A DNA stretch of 64,000 nucleotides from Chromatocurvus sp046260765 (GCA_046260765.1 JBHEOO010000010.1:1-64000); one strand, 5' to 3'. Counted from the first letter of the stretch, positions 8,570-17,653 are shown. Made by a program: numbers and translations. The notes: generated by a model from the sequence alone, not told the origin.

Positions 8570-11473
8570 GTGCCGGCTTATCGACCCCGCCGACTTCAGC
8601 GTCGGCGCCTCAGGTGCACATCCTGCCGGCTGGCAGCCCTGGCGATTGCCGCCATGCTGACAGCCTGTGGAGGCGGGGGCGGAGGCGGAGGCGGCGCCAG
8701 TGCGCCAGCTGCTGCCGCGAACCTGGCTCCCCAGGTACGTCTTGAAGCACCGGAAACGGCGCGCTCGGGAGAGACTGTTGTTCTTGATGGCAGCGTCAGC
8801 AGCGATCCCGATGGAAGTATAAGCAGCTACGCGTGGGCCCAGACCAGCGGGCCCAGCGTGCCGCTGAACGCCAGCAATCAGCCTACAGCCAGATTTACGG
8901 CACCCGCAGTGAGCGAGGCGACAACGCTTGCCTTCTCGCTCACTGTTACCGACAACGACGGCGCGGCTAGCACCGGCTCGTTGTCGGTCAACGTGCAGCC
9001 GGCAACGGACACCCCCCGATTCACGGTGAACGGCCTTATCAGTACCAGCGCCAGCCAGGCACTGGACCTGACCACCAATGACCCGTTCAACGCGAGCGCC
9101 CCGAACAATAGCCTCGACACGGCGCAGCCGCTGCCCAACCCGATCACCCTCGGCGGCTACCTGAACGAGCCCGGCAGCGGTGCCGAGGGGCGCTCCCTGA
9201 TAGCAGGCGATATCGAGGACTTTTATCGCGTCGACCTGTTCCAGGGCCAGAGCATTACGCTGCTGGTGGCAAACGCCGCCAACGCTGATGCCGACCTGTA
9301 CCTCTACGATGCGTCTGGCAATCTTGTGGATTTCTCTATTGACACCGCCGAGTACGAGTCGGTTTCTGTGCCGGCAGACGGCGTCTATTTCGTCAACGTC
9401 TCGCTGTTTTCCGGCGCAACCCTCTATAACCTCGCCATTGGCAGCGGTGTTCCTGTGATACCGGCGGCGCAGCGCTACGCCAATGTCCTGCCAGATCAGG
9501 CAATTATCCGTTATCACGCCGACGACACGGACTCGACGCTGGACCCTGTTGCGGCGGAAACGCGTTTGTCCGACAGGCATGCCGCCCGACGGATTGCGGG
9601 CGGGCGCGGCAGGAATGGGCTTTTCAGTCTGCCCGCTGCCAACATCGACGCGGCCAGTGCCCGCAGCCGTCTGGGCCGACTTCGCGAACGTCGGGAGGCA
9701 ATCACAGACCATAAACTGCGAGGCATATGGCAGACTCTGGTCAACGTCAAGCGATTGGCGCAGGAACCCGGTGTCGCGGCAGCCGAGCCGAACTATCGCG
9801 TTACTGCGCTGGCAGCGCCCAACGACGAGGCGTACCCACTGCAGTGGCACTTCCCCTTGATCAATCTGCCCGCCGCCTGGCAAATAACCAATGGCAATCC
9901 AGAGGTGATCGTCGCCGTTGTCGACACCGGTATTCTCAGTGGTCATCCGGACCTCGCAGGCCAGCTCGTTCCCGGCTACGATTTCATTCGTGACCCGGAG
10001 AGCGCGGGTGACGGCGACGGCATCGATCCGGACCCCGAAGACATCGGCACGGGCGACCTGGGCGGCAACTTCCACGGCACCCATGTCACCGGCACCGTCG
10101 CGGCGGCCGGCAACAACCGCATCGGTGTTGCCGGCGCCGCCTGGGGCGTTCGCGTCATGCCGCTGCGCGCACTCGGTACCGACGGCGCCGGCACCAGCTA
10201 CGACATTGGTCAGGCTGTTCGCTTTGCCGCCGGTCTCGCCAACGACTCCGGTAGGCTGCCAGCGAGGCCAGCCGACGTGATCAACCTGAGTCTCGGAGGT
10301 GAGGGTTTCAGCCAGTTCAATCGCGACCTTTACCGGGAAGTGCGCCGCCGCGGCATCAGCGTGGTTGCGGCAGCCGGCAACAAGGGCAGCAGCGAACCGG
10401 ACTACCCGGCAGGCTACCCCGATGTGTTCTCCGTCAGCGCCATAGACGCACAGCGCAACCTTGCGCCCTACTCCAACCGCGGCAGCAGCATCGACCTGGC
10501 GGCCCCGGGGGGAGACAGTGGCAGCGACTTCACCGGCGACGGCTACCCCGATGGCGTACTGAGCACCGGTGCAGCCGACGGCAATTTTGCCTACACCTTC
10601 GCCAGCGGCACCTCGATGGCCGCACCGCATGTGTCTGCCGTACTGGCACTGATGAAAAGCGTCAATCCGGGTCTACGTGCCAGCGACATGGCCAGCCTGC
10701 TGGCGGCCGGCGAACTGACAGACAAAGCCGGCGACACCGGCCGGGACGACGACTTCGGGCTCGGCATTATCAACGCGCGCAAAGCCGTCGATGCCGCCAT
10801 CACTGCGTTGGGAGAAGTGGTCGAGGCGGCACCGTCGATCAATGCCTCCAGCGACGTTCTCAACTTTGGGGGCCGTGCCGATACACTCCAGCTCGTGGTT
10901 GCAGGCACCGGAGGCGCCCGGGTGACATCGCTGGGCAGCAACGCAGACTGGCTTACGGTGGGCGCGCAGAATACGGATTCCAATGGACTGGGACGCTACG
11001 AGGCCAGGGTGAATCGCAACGCGCTGGAAGAGGGCATTTATCGCGGGGAAATCCTGGTAAGGTCTACCGCCAACACGCTGCGCATAAAGGTTCTTGTCGC
11101 AGTGGGTGCCGGTGAAGATGCGGAACTCGGCACTCTTTACGTACTGCTGTACGACCCCGAGGCAGACAGCGTGACAGCACAGACGCTTGCGCGCAGCAGC
11201 GACGGCTACCGATTCCAGCTGCCAGAGGTCCCCGCGGGCGACTACCTGCTCTTCGCCGGCACCGACCTCAACAACAACCTGAGAATCTGCGACGCGGGTG
11301 AAGCCTGCGGAGCGCTGCTGACACTGGACCAGCCCCTGCGCCTGCGCGTTGACCGCGATGTGAACGACGCGAATTTCCCGGTGGAATACCAGATTGCCAT
11401 TCCCGACCGGCAAAGTGTCGTGTCGCCACCAACCGAGCACCGCGCGCTGTTTCGCGAACCCTCCCCGGACTGA
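8570..11473 (+). CDS. Subtilisin-like (S8) serine protease lipoprotein with PKD-like and pre-peptidase domains
   Basis: Predicted secreted or outer-membrane-anchored subtilase of 967 residues. An arginine-rich start leads to a lipobox (AAMLTAC) and a glycine run that forms a flexible linker. Residues about 50-145 look like a PKD/REJ-type Ig fold (LDGSVSSDPDGSI). Residues about 195-290 look like a pre-peptidase C-terminal domain (DIEDFYRVDL, NADADLYLYD). The catalytic domain carries Asp452 (VVDTG), His502 (HGTHVTG) and Ser682 (GTSMAAPH), so it should be active. A beta-rich tail of about 220 residues follows. The start is a GTG close behind the previous stop, and the basic signal peptide supports it. 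Placing the pre-peptidase-like domain before the protease is less usual. Confidence 0.88.
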   Translation: MPAYRPRRLQRRRLRCTSCRLAALAIAAMLTACGGGGGGGGGASAPAAAANLAPQVRLEAPETARSGETVVLDGSVSSDPDGSISSYAWAQTSGPSVPLNASNQPTARFTAPAVSEATTLAFSLTVTDNDGAASTGSLSVNVQPATDTPRFTVNGLISTSASQALDLTTNDPFNASAPNNSLDTAQPLPNPITLGGYLNEPGSGAEGRSLIAGDIEDFYRVDLFQGQSITLLVANAANADADLYLYDASGNLVDFSIDTAEYESVSVPADGVYFVNVSLFSGATLYNLAIGSGVPVIPAAQRYANVLPDQAIIRYHADDTDSTLDPVAAETRLSDRHAARRIAGGRGRNGLFSLPAANIDAASARSRLGRLRERREAITDHKLRGIWQTLVNVKRLAQEPGVAAAEPNYRVTALAAPNDEAYPLQWHFPLINLPAAWQITNGNPEVIVAVVDTGILSGHPDLAGQLVPGYDFIRDPESAGDGDGIDPDPEDIGTGDLGGNFHGTHVTGTVAAAGNNRIGVAGAAWGVRVMPLRALGTDGAGTSYDIGQAVRFAAGLANDSGRLPARPADVINLSLGGEGFSQFNRDLYREVRRRGISVVAAAGNKGSSEPDYPAGYPDVFSVSAIDAQRNLAPYSNRGSSIDLAAPGGDSGSDFTGDGYPDGVLSTGAADGNFAYTFASGTSMAAPHVSAVLALMKSVNPGLRASDMASLLAAGELTDKAGDTGRDDDFGLGIINARKAVDAAITALGEVVEAAPSINASSDVLNFGGRADTLQLVVAGTGGARVTSLGSNADWLTVGAQNTDSNGLGRYEARVNRNALEEGIYRGEILVRSTANTLRIKVLVAVGAGEDAELGTLYVLLYDPEADSVTAQTLARSSDGYRFQLPEVPAGDYLLFAGTDLNNNLRICDAGEACGALLTLDQPLRLRVDRDVNDANFPVEYQIAIPDRQSVVSPPTEHRALFREPSPD

Positions 11474-11484
11474 GCGCACCGCCC

Positions 11485-11928
11485 TCAGTTGCGACGCCTG
11501 CCCGTCAGCGCGTGGAAACACAGCCCGCCAGCCGCGCCGGCAGCGCCCTGGGACAACAGGCCCGGCAGGGAGCGAGTGGCAGCGATCCCGCTGACCCCGA
11601 GAACCGCTTTCATGATCAAATGCAGCGCTACAATGGCCAGGAAACCAGCCAGCGTATAAAACAGGGCACGCTGACGCGGCAGAAGCCGATGCAAGCCGGC
11701 GGCAACAGGCATTGCCAGAGCGAAGGCGACAGCGATCAGCACCAGATAACTCGACGCAAGACCCAGCAGATCGTGAAGGCTGGCAGACAAACGATCGGTA
11801 AGGGAAACGGCGACACCCATCGCCGTAACTTGCGCGAGAATCACCTGAGATGCCGCCACGCTTGCCAGCAGATATGCGATAAAAACGGCCACAATATAGG
11901 CTTTGAGTGCACGCAGCATACGGGGCAT
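11485..11928 (-). CDS. Small integral membrane protein, unknown function
   Basis: A protein of 147 residues with about four predicted membrane helices: AYIVAVFIAYLLASVAA, YLVLIAVAFALAMPVAAGL, LFYTLAGFLAIVALHLIM and a weaker one near the C-terminus. It ends in the basic tail TGRRRN. I do not recognise the family. It is convergent with the protease gene (11-bp gap) and divergent from the sugar dehydrogenase gene. GC-rich codon use like its neighbours and a clean hydrophobic pattern suggest a real gene. Confidence 0.65.
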   Translation of the reverse strand: MPRMLRALKAYIVAVFIAYLLASVAASQVILAQVTAMGVAVSLTDRLSASLHDLLGLASSYLVLIAVAFALAMPVAAGLHRLLPRQRALFYTLAGFLAIVALHLIMKAVLGVSGIAATRSLPGLLSQGAAGAAGGLCFHALTGRRRN

Positions 11929-11947
11929 TCCAGAAACAGACGGGCGC

Positions 11948-11953
11948 TATAAT
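11948..11953 (+). promoter_or_regulatory. TATAAT -10 box before the sugar dehydrogenase gene
   Basis: A perfect TATAAT lies 27 bases before the ATG at 11981, leaving a short leader that contains AGGAG. The -35 region is poor (GGCATT at 11924-11929, 18-bp spacing), so activator help is possible. Confidence 0.4.
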
Positions 11954-11980
11954 GACCCGTCACGCGACAGGAGAAAAGTC

Positions 11981-13099
11981 ATGCTGGCAAGCATCAAAGC
12001 GTTCCGCACAGGCATTTCCCTGCTGTTCGTGCTGTATGGTGTCGCAACGCCTGTACACAGCACGGATAACTATCGTCTGGAAACCGTGGCCGAGGGGCTG
12101 CACCATCCCTGGTCGGTGGCACAGCTGCCTTCGGGAGACTTCCTGGTAACCGAGCGCCGCGGCAGGCTCCTGCGAATTGGCGCAAACGGCAAAACCAGCG
12201 TCGTCAGCGGCGTTCCACAGACCTATGTCGCCGGTCAGGGTGGCTTCTTTGATGTGGTGCTGCATCCTGCGTTTGCAGACAACGCACTGGTCTACCTGAG
12301 TTACGCGGATGGCACTGCCAGGGCCAATAGCACCGCTGTTTTTCGCGCGCAGCTCAAGGGCGATGCTCTTGTCGATGGACAACAGATCCTCGCTGTGACA
12401 CCGCGCAAGGACACGCCACAGCACTACGGCGGTCGATTGGCATTTCTGCCCGATGGAACGCTGCTGCTGACAAGCGGAGAGGGCTTCGATTATCGCGAGT
12501 CGGCACAGTCTCTCGCCAGTGAAATGGGTAAGATTCTGCGCGTCCAGGACGATGGGGGCGTTCCCGCAGACAATCCTTTCCGCACGCCGGGCAGCGAGCG
12601 TATCTGGAGCTACGGTCATCGCAATCCGCAGGGACTGGTGGTGGATCCCGAGACGGGAAAAGTTTATCTGCATGAGCACGGGCCGCGGGGCGGCGACGAA
12701 CTCAACATCATCGCGCCGGGCAATAATTACGGCTGGCCCGCCATCACGCATGGGCTGGACTACAGCGGTGCGTACGTCTCGCCATTCACGGAGGCATCCG
12801 GGATGCAGCAGCCCGACTGGGTGTGGATTCCAAGTATCGCACCTTCCGGCCTGGCCCTGTACGACGGCGAGCGCTTTCCGCAATGGCGGGGTGATCTGTT
12901 TGTTGGCGCGCTGGTTGATCAGGAAGTCAGGCGTCTTGTCATGCGCAACGGCAAGGTCATCGCGGAGCATGCATTATTCGACGAAGTAAATGCCCGTGTT
13001 CGTGATGTGCGCATGGCACCGGATGGCTACCTGTACCTGCTGACTGACAGTGAAGACGGAAAGCTGATTCGCGTTACGCCCGTGGAGAAAGCGGATTGA
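11981..13099 (+). CDS. PQQ-dependent sugar dehydrogenase, soluble aldose type
   Basis: Six-bladed beta-propeller of the glucose/sorbosone dehydrogenase family (YliI-like), 372 residues with a signal peptide ending near TPVHS. Expected to oxidise aldose sugars in the periplasm with PQQ. Family features are LHHPWSVAQLPSGDFLVTER, QGGFFDVVLHP, HYGGRLAF, YGHRNPQGL and LHEHGPRGGDELN, which include the PQQ and calcium ligands, and APSGLALYDG. The AGGAG leader sets the start at 11981; the longer frame from 11903 would overlap the divergent gene. No PQQ biosynthesis genes are in the window. Confidence 0.87.
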   Translation: MLASIKAFRTGISLLFVLYGVATPVHSTDNYRLETVAEGLHHPWSVAQLPSGDFLVTERRGRLLRIGANGKTSVVSGVPQTYVAGQGGFFDVVLHPAFADNALVYLSYADGTARANSTAVFRAQLKGDALVDGQQILAVTPRKDTPQHYGGRLAFLPDGTLLLTSGEGFDYRESAQSLASEMGKILRVQDDGGVPADNPFRTPGSERIWSYGHRNPQGLVVDPETGKVYLHEHGPRGGDELNIIAPGNNYGWPAITHGLDYSGAYVSPFTEASGMQQPDWVWIPSIAPSGLALYDGERFPQWRGDLFVGALVDQEVRRLVMRNGKVIAEHALFDEVNARVRDVRMAPDGYLYLLTDSEDGKLIRVTPVEKAD

Positions 13100-13169
13100 T
13101 CTTCCTCCCGGGCGATTGGCAGAATCGTCCGCGCCCGCCCTGACGGGCAGATACGGCGTGGCCGAGAAT

Positions 13170-13925
13170 CTAGCTGTTTTCTGGCTCCTTCGGTACGGCC
13201 TTCGGTCTGCCCGGTCCGCGCCGCTTCACGGGCGCTTCCGTTGTTGCCGTCGTTGCATTTGTTGCCATCGTCGCGGCAGCTGCGCTCTTCTTTACGGCAG
13301 CCGCTTTCTTTGCTGGGGTTTTCTTTGCCGAGGCTTTCTTCGCTACAGTCTTTTTGGGAGCAGTTTTTTTCACCGGAGTCTTTTTAGCGCCCGTCTTTTT
13401 CGCGGTCGCTTTTTTCGCTGGCGCTTTCTTGCTCGCTGCTGTTTTGGTTTTCGCCGCCGTCTTTTTTGCAGGCGCCTTTTTCTGCGTTGTTGCTGCGGTA
13501 CCCGCCTTTACCGCATTGCTGCGCTGACGCTTCGCCGCCTTTTCGACCACTTCGGCGGCGCGCTCTGCAGCCTCTGCCTTGCGCGTTTCCAGCGCCAGGT
13601 CCGCACGGATAGGCACCAGCCGTTCCGCGTAATCGTAGGCAGCGCGTGCCATACTGCCCATGCTGTCCGCCAGCTCCTGCACCTGCTTGAACAGGTCGTC
13701 GACGCGTCGCTGATTCACACTGGTGGACTTCGAACTCATTGCGGAACGTGCCTGATTAAGACGAGTTGTCGCTGCGCTGTGTTTTTTGCGGGCGGCTGCA
13801 AGATCACGTTTGAGTCCGGCGTGGGCTTTTTCCGTTTCCTTCAGAAGACGACCACGCAATTTTTCCACACGCTTGTTTGCCTGTTGCGCGAGCTTTGTCG
13901 CCTGAGCCATTTCTTTTTCCAGCAT
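13170..13925 (-). CDS. algP: AlgP-like protein with histone H1-type lysine/alanine repeat tail
   Basis: Protein of 251 residues. The N-terminal half is a helical, probably coiled-coil segment (MLEKEMAQATKLAQQANKR onward). From about residue 145 the chain turns into repeated KKAPAKK/AKKT units, as in AlgP (AlgR3) of Pseudomonas, a histone H1-like DNA-binding protein linked to alginate gene control. The C-terminus has an AT-hook-like RRGPGRPK. The ATG at 13925 has GGAG about 10 bases upstream; the open frame extends to 14195 without similarity. Repeat number in such tails is prone to change. No alginate genes are nearby, so nucleoid or general DNA binding is the safer inference. Confidence 0.82.
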   Translation of the reverse strand: MLEKEMAQATKLAQQANKRVEKLRGRLLKETEKAHAGLKRDLAAARKKHSAATTRLNQARSAMSSKSTSVNQRRVDDLFKQVQELADSMGSMARAAYDYAERLVPIRADLALETRKAEAAERAAEVVEKAAKRQRSNAVKAGTAATTQKKAPAKKTAAKTKTAASKKAPAKKATAKKTGAKKTPVKKTAPKKTVAKKASAKKTPAKKAAAVKKSAAAATMATNATTATTEAPVKRRGPGRPKAVPKEPENS

Positions 13926-13965
13926 GATATTTGAACTCCGTCTTATTCGTCTTGAACACCTGTGT

Positions 13966-13993
13966 AGTTTAGGTCGTATATGTCCATAAGTAA
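13966..13993 (-). promoter_or_regulatory. Possible sigma-70-type promoter for the AlgP-like gene
   Basis: On the minus strand, TTACTT (13993-13988) and TAAACT (13971-13966) are separated by 16 bases and lie 41 bases before the ATG at 13925. The match to consensus is moderate. Confidence 0.35.
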
Positions 13994-14031
13994 CGGTTAT
14001 TTTTTGAGCGGGTGCGATGGCTATGACGGCA

Positions 14032-14856
14032 TCAAACTGCCGGCTGACAGACCGGACACCAGTAAAGTCGTCGACCGCCGGTTTCCGCGCGGGAGACCTC
14101 ACCGCCGCAGCGATAACAGGGCCGACCGTCGCGACCAAACACAAAGAACCGTCGCTGTTCTCTTTGAATATCCTGTGACGCAAGACGTTTCGCAAGACCC
14201 GGCGGCAACGTGATGCCGGCCGTGACGTAGCTACGCCTGCTTATTTCCAGCGTTGCACGCGCCAGTGCGCCACGCTCTTTGAGACTCAGACTGGCAGCGC
14301 TGCGCATAGGATTCAGTTCGGCAGCGAACAGAATTTCCGCGCGCAGGTAATTGCCGATTCCCGCGAGAAATCGCTGATCCAGATACAGCGCCTCAAGGCG
14401 GCGGCGCCGAAACGCCGGTGACGCAAGTCGCGCTGCAACCTCCCGCCAGTGTAGATCCGGCGCCAGAATATCCGGACCAATTCTTGACAGAAACGGATGC
14501 TGGTTTATTTCAGCCGTGAGCCAGACGCTGATGTCAGATGCACTGTAAAGCAGCGCACTGTGAGTCCTGGTATGCAGCGCGATGCGCAGGGAGCGACCTG
14601 TCTCAGGGAGACGATCCCGGGCAACAATGCGCCACACACCGTAAAGCTGGTTGTGAGAATAAATCGTCCAGTCATGCTCGAAGTGGGTCAGTAAGGCCTT
14701 GCCGCGGGTTTCCAGAGCGAGCACGCGCTGCCCGTGCAGAACGTCCGCATAGTGCTGTAGCCGCGGCAGGCCAAAGCTGACCGACTCGATGACCCGCCCG
14801 GCGAGCACTTTTTCAATGCGGTCGGCGGCACGGCGTATTTCCGGTCCCTCTGGCAC
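14032..14856 (-). CDS. nei: Endonuclease VIII-like DNA glycosylase
   Basis: Fpg/Nei-family DNA glycosylase and AP lyase of 274 residues that removes oxidised bases. The N-terminus is PEGPEIRRAADRIEK. After removal of the initiator, Pro1 and Glu2 are the catalytic residues, and PEGPEI points to Nei rather than Fpg. The helix-two-turn-helix region has YLDQRFLAGIGNYLRAEILF, and the C-terminal zinc finger has CYRCGG and YWCPVCQ. The start is the GTG at 14856 with AAGGGA six bases upstream. Only this start leaves proline as residue 1, so longer starts can be rejected on catalytic grounds. It lies upstream of the AlgP-like gene on the same strand, 106 bp away. Confidence 0.9.
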   Translation of the reverse strand: MPEGPEIRRAADRIEKVLAGRVIESVSFGLPRLQHYADVLHGQRVLALETRGKALLTHFEHDWTIYSHNQLYGVWRIVARDRLPETGRSLRIALHTRTHSALLYSASDISVWLTAEINQHPFLSRIGPDILAPDLHWREVAARLASPAFRRRRLEALYLDQRFLAGIGNYLRAEILFAAELNPMRSAASLSLKERGALARATLEISRRSYVTAGITLPPGLAKRLASQDIQREQRRFFVFGRDGRPCYRCGGEVSRAETGGRRLYWCPVCQPAV

Positions 14857-14873
14857 GGCGATTCCCTTTCTTG

Positions 14874-14921
14874 TGTATCGACTGTTGTATCGACGGCTGT
14901 CTCGACTGTCGTACCGGCTGT
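14874..14921. repeat. Four degenerate 12-bp repeats upstream of nei
   Basis: Four consecutive 12-base units related to TGTATCGACTGT fill 14874-14921, beginning 17 bases before the nei GTG. Copies differ at up to four positions. The array keeps an open frame in front of nei, which explains a spurious long N-terminal extension. Confidence 0.65.
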
Positions 14922-14957
14922 TACGCAACGCAGGCAATGCCGGATGCGCGTCTTCAT

Positions 14958-14983
14958 GGGGTCAGGTCCGAAACGGACCCGAC
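14958..14983. repeat. Degraded copy of the GGGGTCAGGTCCG palindrome
   Basis: Left arm GGGGTCAGGTCCG (14958-14970), an AAA centre, then CGGACCCGAC. The left arm is identical to that of the intact palindrome at 56826-56860, while the right arm carries mismatches at 14980 and just beyond. It sits between divergent nei and the transporter gene. Confidence 0.65.
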
Positions 14984-15050
14984 GCCAGCAGGAGACTTTA
15001 CACGCGGCGGGGCTATCGCCACACTGCGGAAGCGCCTGGGAACCGGTTTC

Positions 15051-16490
15051 ATGCTGACAATAAAATCCCGCGTGGCTTACGGTGCTGGCGGTGCGGTCTA
15101 CGCCATCAAGGAAGCCGCATACACAATGTTCGTGCTGCTTTTCTATACCCAGGTGCTGGGGCTGAATGGCACACTCACCGGTATCGTCATTGCCCTGAGT
15201 CTTATCTGGGACGGTGTTTCAGATCCGCTCGCAGGTACCCTCTCTGACCGCCTGCGCAGTCGCTTCGGTCGCCGCCACCCGTTCATGCTGGTCAGCATAC
15301 TGCCTATGGGCCTGGGCTTTATCGGCCTGTTTGCACCGCCCGCCGCGGTAACCCAGAGCACACCCCTGCTGGCGGGCTGGCTGCTGTTCTGGTCGTTGTG
15401 GGTACGCACCTTCATCACCACATTTACCATTCCTCACCTGGCACTGTCCGCGGAAATCACTCGCGACTATCACGAGCGCAGCCAGATACTCGGTGCCAGG
15501 CTGGCCTTTCTTTTTTTGTTTTCGGTTCTGATTCCGGCGCTTGCACTGCTTCTGGTCTTTACTGGCGATACTGGCGTGGATGGCCGCTTCGAGCGCGACA
15601 ACTACCCAATGTATGGTGCGCTTTCCTGCGCTGCGGTGTGGCTTATGGCAGGCATAACCACGCTTGGCACGCGCAGACACATACGCAGTTCGCTGGACAA
15701 TGCCGGCGCGCCTTATACCCGTGGCACGCTGCGTAATCTGACGCTGGATATCCGGCGCACGCTGGCAAACCGCTCCTTTCGTCTTGTCCTTGGCTATGAG
15801 ATTGCCAACATGGTGGCCTATGGCACAGTCGCCACGCTGAACATGCTGGTATGGACTTACTACTGGGAGTTCTCAACGAGTGAGGTGTCCATCATTCTGT
15901 CTGTGCCAAGTCTGCTTGCCGTGGCACTCGTGCTGATGACGCTGACGCCGCTGAGTCGCCGCTTCGAGAAATTTCAGCTCATGCAGCTGTCCGTGACCGG
16001 CATTATCCTCAACTGCCTGTGGCTGTACCCGCTGCGCATGCTCGACCTGCTGCCACCGAATGGTTCGTGTGTGATTTTCGCGTTGAACTTCGTGTTTATG
16101 CTGATCTTCATGTACTGCTTTTTGCTGCGAGCAATCCAGACACAGTCGATCATCGCCGACATTACCGACGAGCATGAGTTCGAGCATGCGCTGAAACAGG
16201 AGGGCGGCTTTTTTGCCGCTGCCAACTTCGCCAACAAGTTTGCATCAATCTTCGGGCCGGTTTATGGCGGCGTCGTACTGGATATCATCGGCCTGGGGGG
16301 TGACATGCGCCCCGGTAACGTGCCCCAGCCCGTGCTCGACGGGCTGGCGTGGGCCTTCGGTCTCGGTACGCTGCCGGGATTTGTCATTGCACTCCTGCTG
16401 GTGCTGCGCCTTGATCTCACCCGTGCGCGGGTGGAGGAACTGCAGCGTCGTATCCGCGAACGGGACGATACCTCAAGAAAGAGTGCATGA
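15051..16490 (+). CDS. GPH-type (sodium:galactoside symporter-like) MFS transporter
   Basis: Twelve-helix secondary transporter of 479 residues in the glycoside-pentoside-hexuronide:cation symporter group. The N-terminus has GAGGAVYAIKEAAYTMFVLLFYTQVLG, and the loop 2-3 signature is WDGVSDPLAGTLSDRLRSRFGRRHPFM, diagnostic for the group. ADITDEHEFEHALKQEGGFFAA near the C-terminus matches the conserved late loop. The ATG at 15051 gives a start just before the first membrane helix; the frame is open from 14871 through repeat sequence with no protein similarity. Its substrate could be a sugar or a terpenoid/steroid-like compound and is not evident from neighbours. Confidence 0.83.
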   Translation: MLTIKSRVAYGAGGAVYAIKEAAYTMFVLLFYTQVLGLNGTLTGIVIALSLIWDGVSDPLAGTLSDRLRSRFGRRHPFMLVSILPMGLGFIGLFAPPAAVTQSTPLLAGWLLFWSLWVRTFITTFTIPHLALSAEITRDYHERSQILGARLAFLFLFSVLIPALALLLVFTGDTGVDGRFERDNYPMYGALSCAAVWLMAGITTLGTRRHIRSSLDNAGAPYTRGTLRNLTLDIRRTLANRSFRLVLGYEIANMVAYGTVATLNMLVWTYYWEFSTSEVSIILSVPSLLAVALVLMTLTPLSRRFEKFQLMQLSVTGIILNCLWLYPLRMLDLLPPNGSCVIFALNFVFMLIFMYCFLLRAIQTQSIIADITDEHEFEHALKQEGGFFAAANFANKFASIFGPVYGGVVLDIIGLGGDMRPGNVPQPVLDGLAWAFGLGTLPGFVIALLLVLRLDLTRARVEELQRRIRERDDTSRKSA

Positions 16491-16498
16491 CTGTCGCC

Positions 16499-16513
16499 CA
16501 TCGCGGCGCGATG
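16499..16513. terminator. Short hairpin between convergent genes
   Basis: CATCGC-GGC-GCGATG lies in the 33-bp gap between the transporter and the DUF481 gene, which converge. No T-run follows; a shared termination role is inferred from position. Confidence 0.3.
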
Positions 16514-16523
16514 CAGAAAGCGG

Positions 16524-17558
16524 CTACCACCGGTAACCAATTCGGAAGCGGTATATCTGGTTCAGCTCTTCAACGGTTGCGACAGCGCCCGAATCATATT
16601 CCCAGGAGATCTCGGCAGACCCTTCAATATCGGCGATCAGGGGAAACGACATACCGGCAGTGCTGTTGATCACAACATTCGACGTGTCGTCGAGATCCCA
16701 GATACCGTTCTGGCGCACGTAAGCGCGCAGGTCGTCGCCGAAATAACGGCTGGTCGCATCCAGCGTCCACACCGCGCCGGGGTATTCCTGATCCGGTGAG
16801 CTGGTGAATTGCTCAGAGACGTAGGACATGCCGAGTTCCGCTTCGAGTATGAAGAATGGCGTCTGGTCGAACTTCTTGCCGAGATAGGGGCCGACATACG
16901 CCCGCAGGTCGATGTTGGAGAACTGGTCGCGCTCCGCCGAAGCGCTCATGCCCCAGTACCAGTCATCATCAAGGAAGCGGTCGTACTTGGACGTGAAGGT
17001 CACGTTTTCAGCACGACGCGTGCCGTTGACATCCCGAACCTGGCCAAACACCCGTGTGGAGTAGCGATCATCCAGTCCCGTCCAGCGCGACTCGACGTTG
17101 TAATCGAGCTCATTGGTTTCCGTGTTGCCGCGCTGCGCGGACAGGGCACCGCTGGCAAGACCGTTCCAGCGATAACCTTCACCGGTCTCCCAGGGTTCGG
17201 GGTTGACGCGCAAGAGCTGCGACAGCGCGTAGCTGCCACCCCCCTCCTCAATGGCTTCAGGCAGCACCAGTTTCTCATCCTCAACCTCGAGGGGACGCGC
17301 CGCGATAATCGATCCATCGGCCATTTGCAGTACCATCGGCGTCTCCGTGTACACGCTGGCAATCTGGTCGAGTCGCACCTGAATCGTGCCCGCAAAATCG
17401 GTCCTCACGCTCAAGGTTCCGTCCTCGGCATCCACCACCTCGCCATAAAGGGTGGAGCCGTTCTTCAGTTCAAGCCGGTCCAGCTCCTGGGCGACGGCAT
17501 TTACAGCCAGCAAAAACGCGGCCAGTGCGGCAATGATGCCCGTGCGGCAACGGGACAT
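16524..17558 (-). CDS. DUF481 outer-membrane beta-barrel protein
   Basis: Exported protein of 344 residues with a signal peptide ending at NAVAQ. Residues about 25-110 form a small beta-domain (LKNGSTLYGEVVDAEDGTLSVRT). The rest is a DUF481 barrel with alternating aromatic strands (EGYRWNGLASGALSAQRGNTETNELD, YWGMSASAERDQF, YRFRIGYRW) and a C-terminal tryptophan, as in outer-membrane barrels. Related proteins include E. coli YdiY and salt-stress-induced proteins; no biochemical activity is established. GAGGA lies 8-9 bases before the ATG at 17558. Confidence 0.82.
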   Translation of the reverse strand: MSRCRTGIIAALAAFLLAVNAVAQELDRLELKNGSTLYGEVVDAEDGTLSVRTDFAGTIQVRLDQIASVYTETPMVLQMADGSIIAARPLEVEDEKLVLPEAIEEGGGSYALSQLLRVNPEPWETGEGYRWNGLASGALSAQRGNTETNELDYNVESRWTGLDDRYSTRVFGQVRDVNGTRRAENVTFTSKYDRFLDDDWYWGMSASAERDQFSNIDLRAYVGPYLGKKFDQTPFFILEAELGMSYVSEQFTSSPDQEYPGAVWTLDATSRYFGDDLRAYVRQNGIWDLDDTSNVVINSTAGMSFPLIADIEGSAEISWEYDSGAVATVEELNQIYRFRIGYRW

Positions 17559-17653
17559 GGCGGTGATCCTCAGGGAAAGCGGTGCCGTGCATGGTACCGG
17601 ATGGTTACAGCTGAATAAACGCGCCAGTGACGCGCCGGCGGAACGACCTGTTC

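Noticed and set aside
8501..10630. Minus-strand open frame of 709 codons opposite the subtilase
   Set aside because: A shadow caused by high GC at third positions; the plus strand has all catalytic motifs in order.
14857..14937. Upstream extension of nei with an arginine/serine-rich N-terminus
   Set aside because: It is translated 12-bp repeat sequence, and it would remove the catalytic N-terminal proline.
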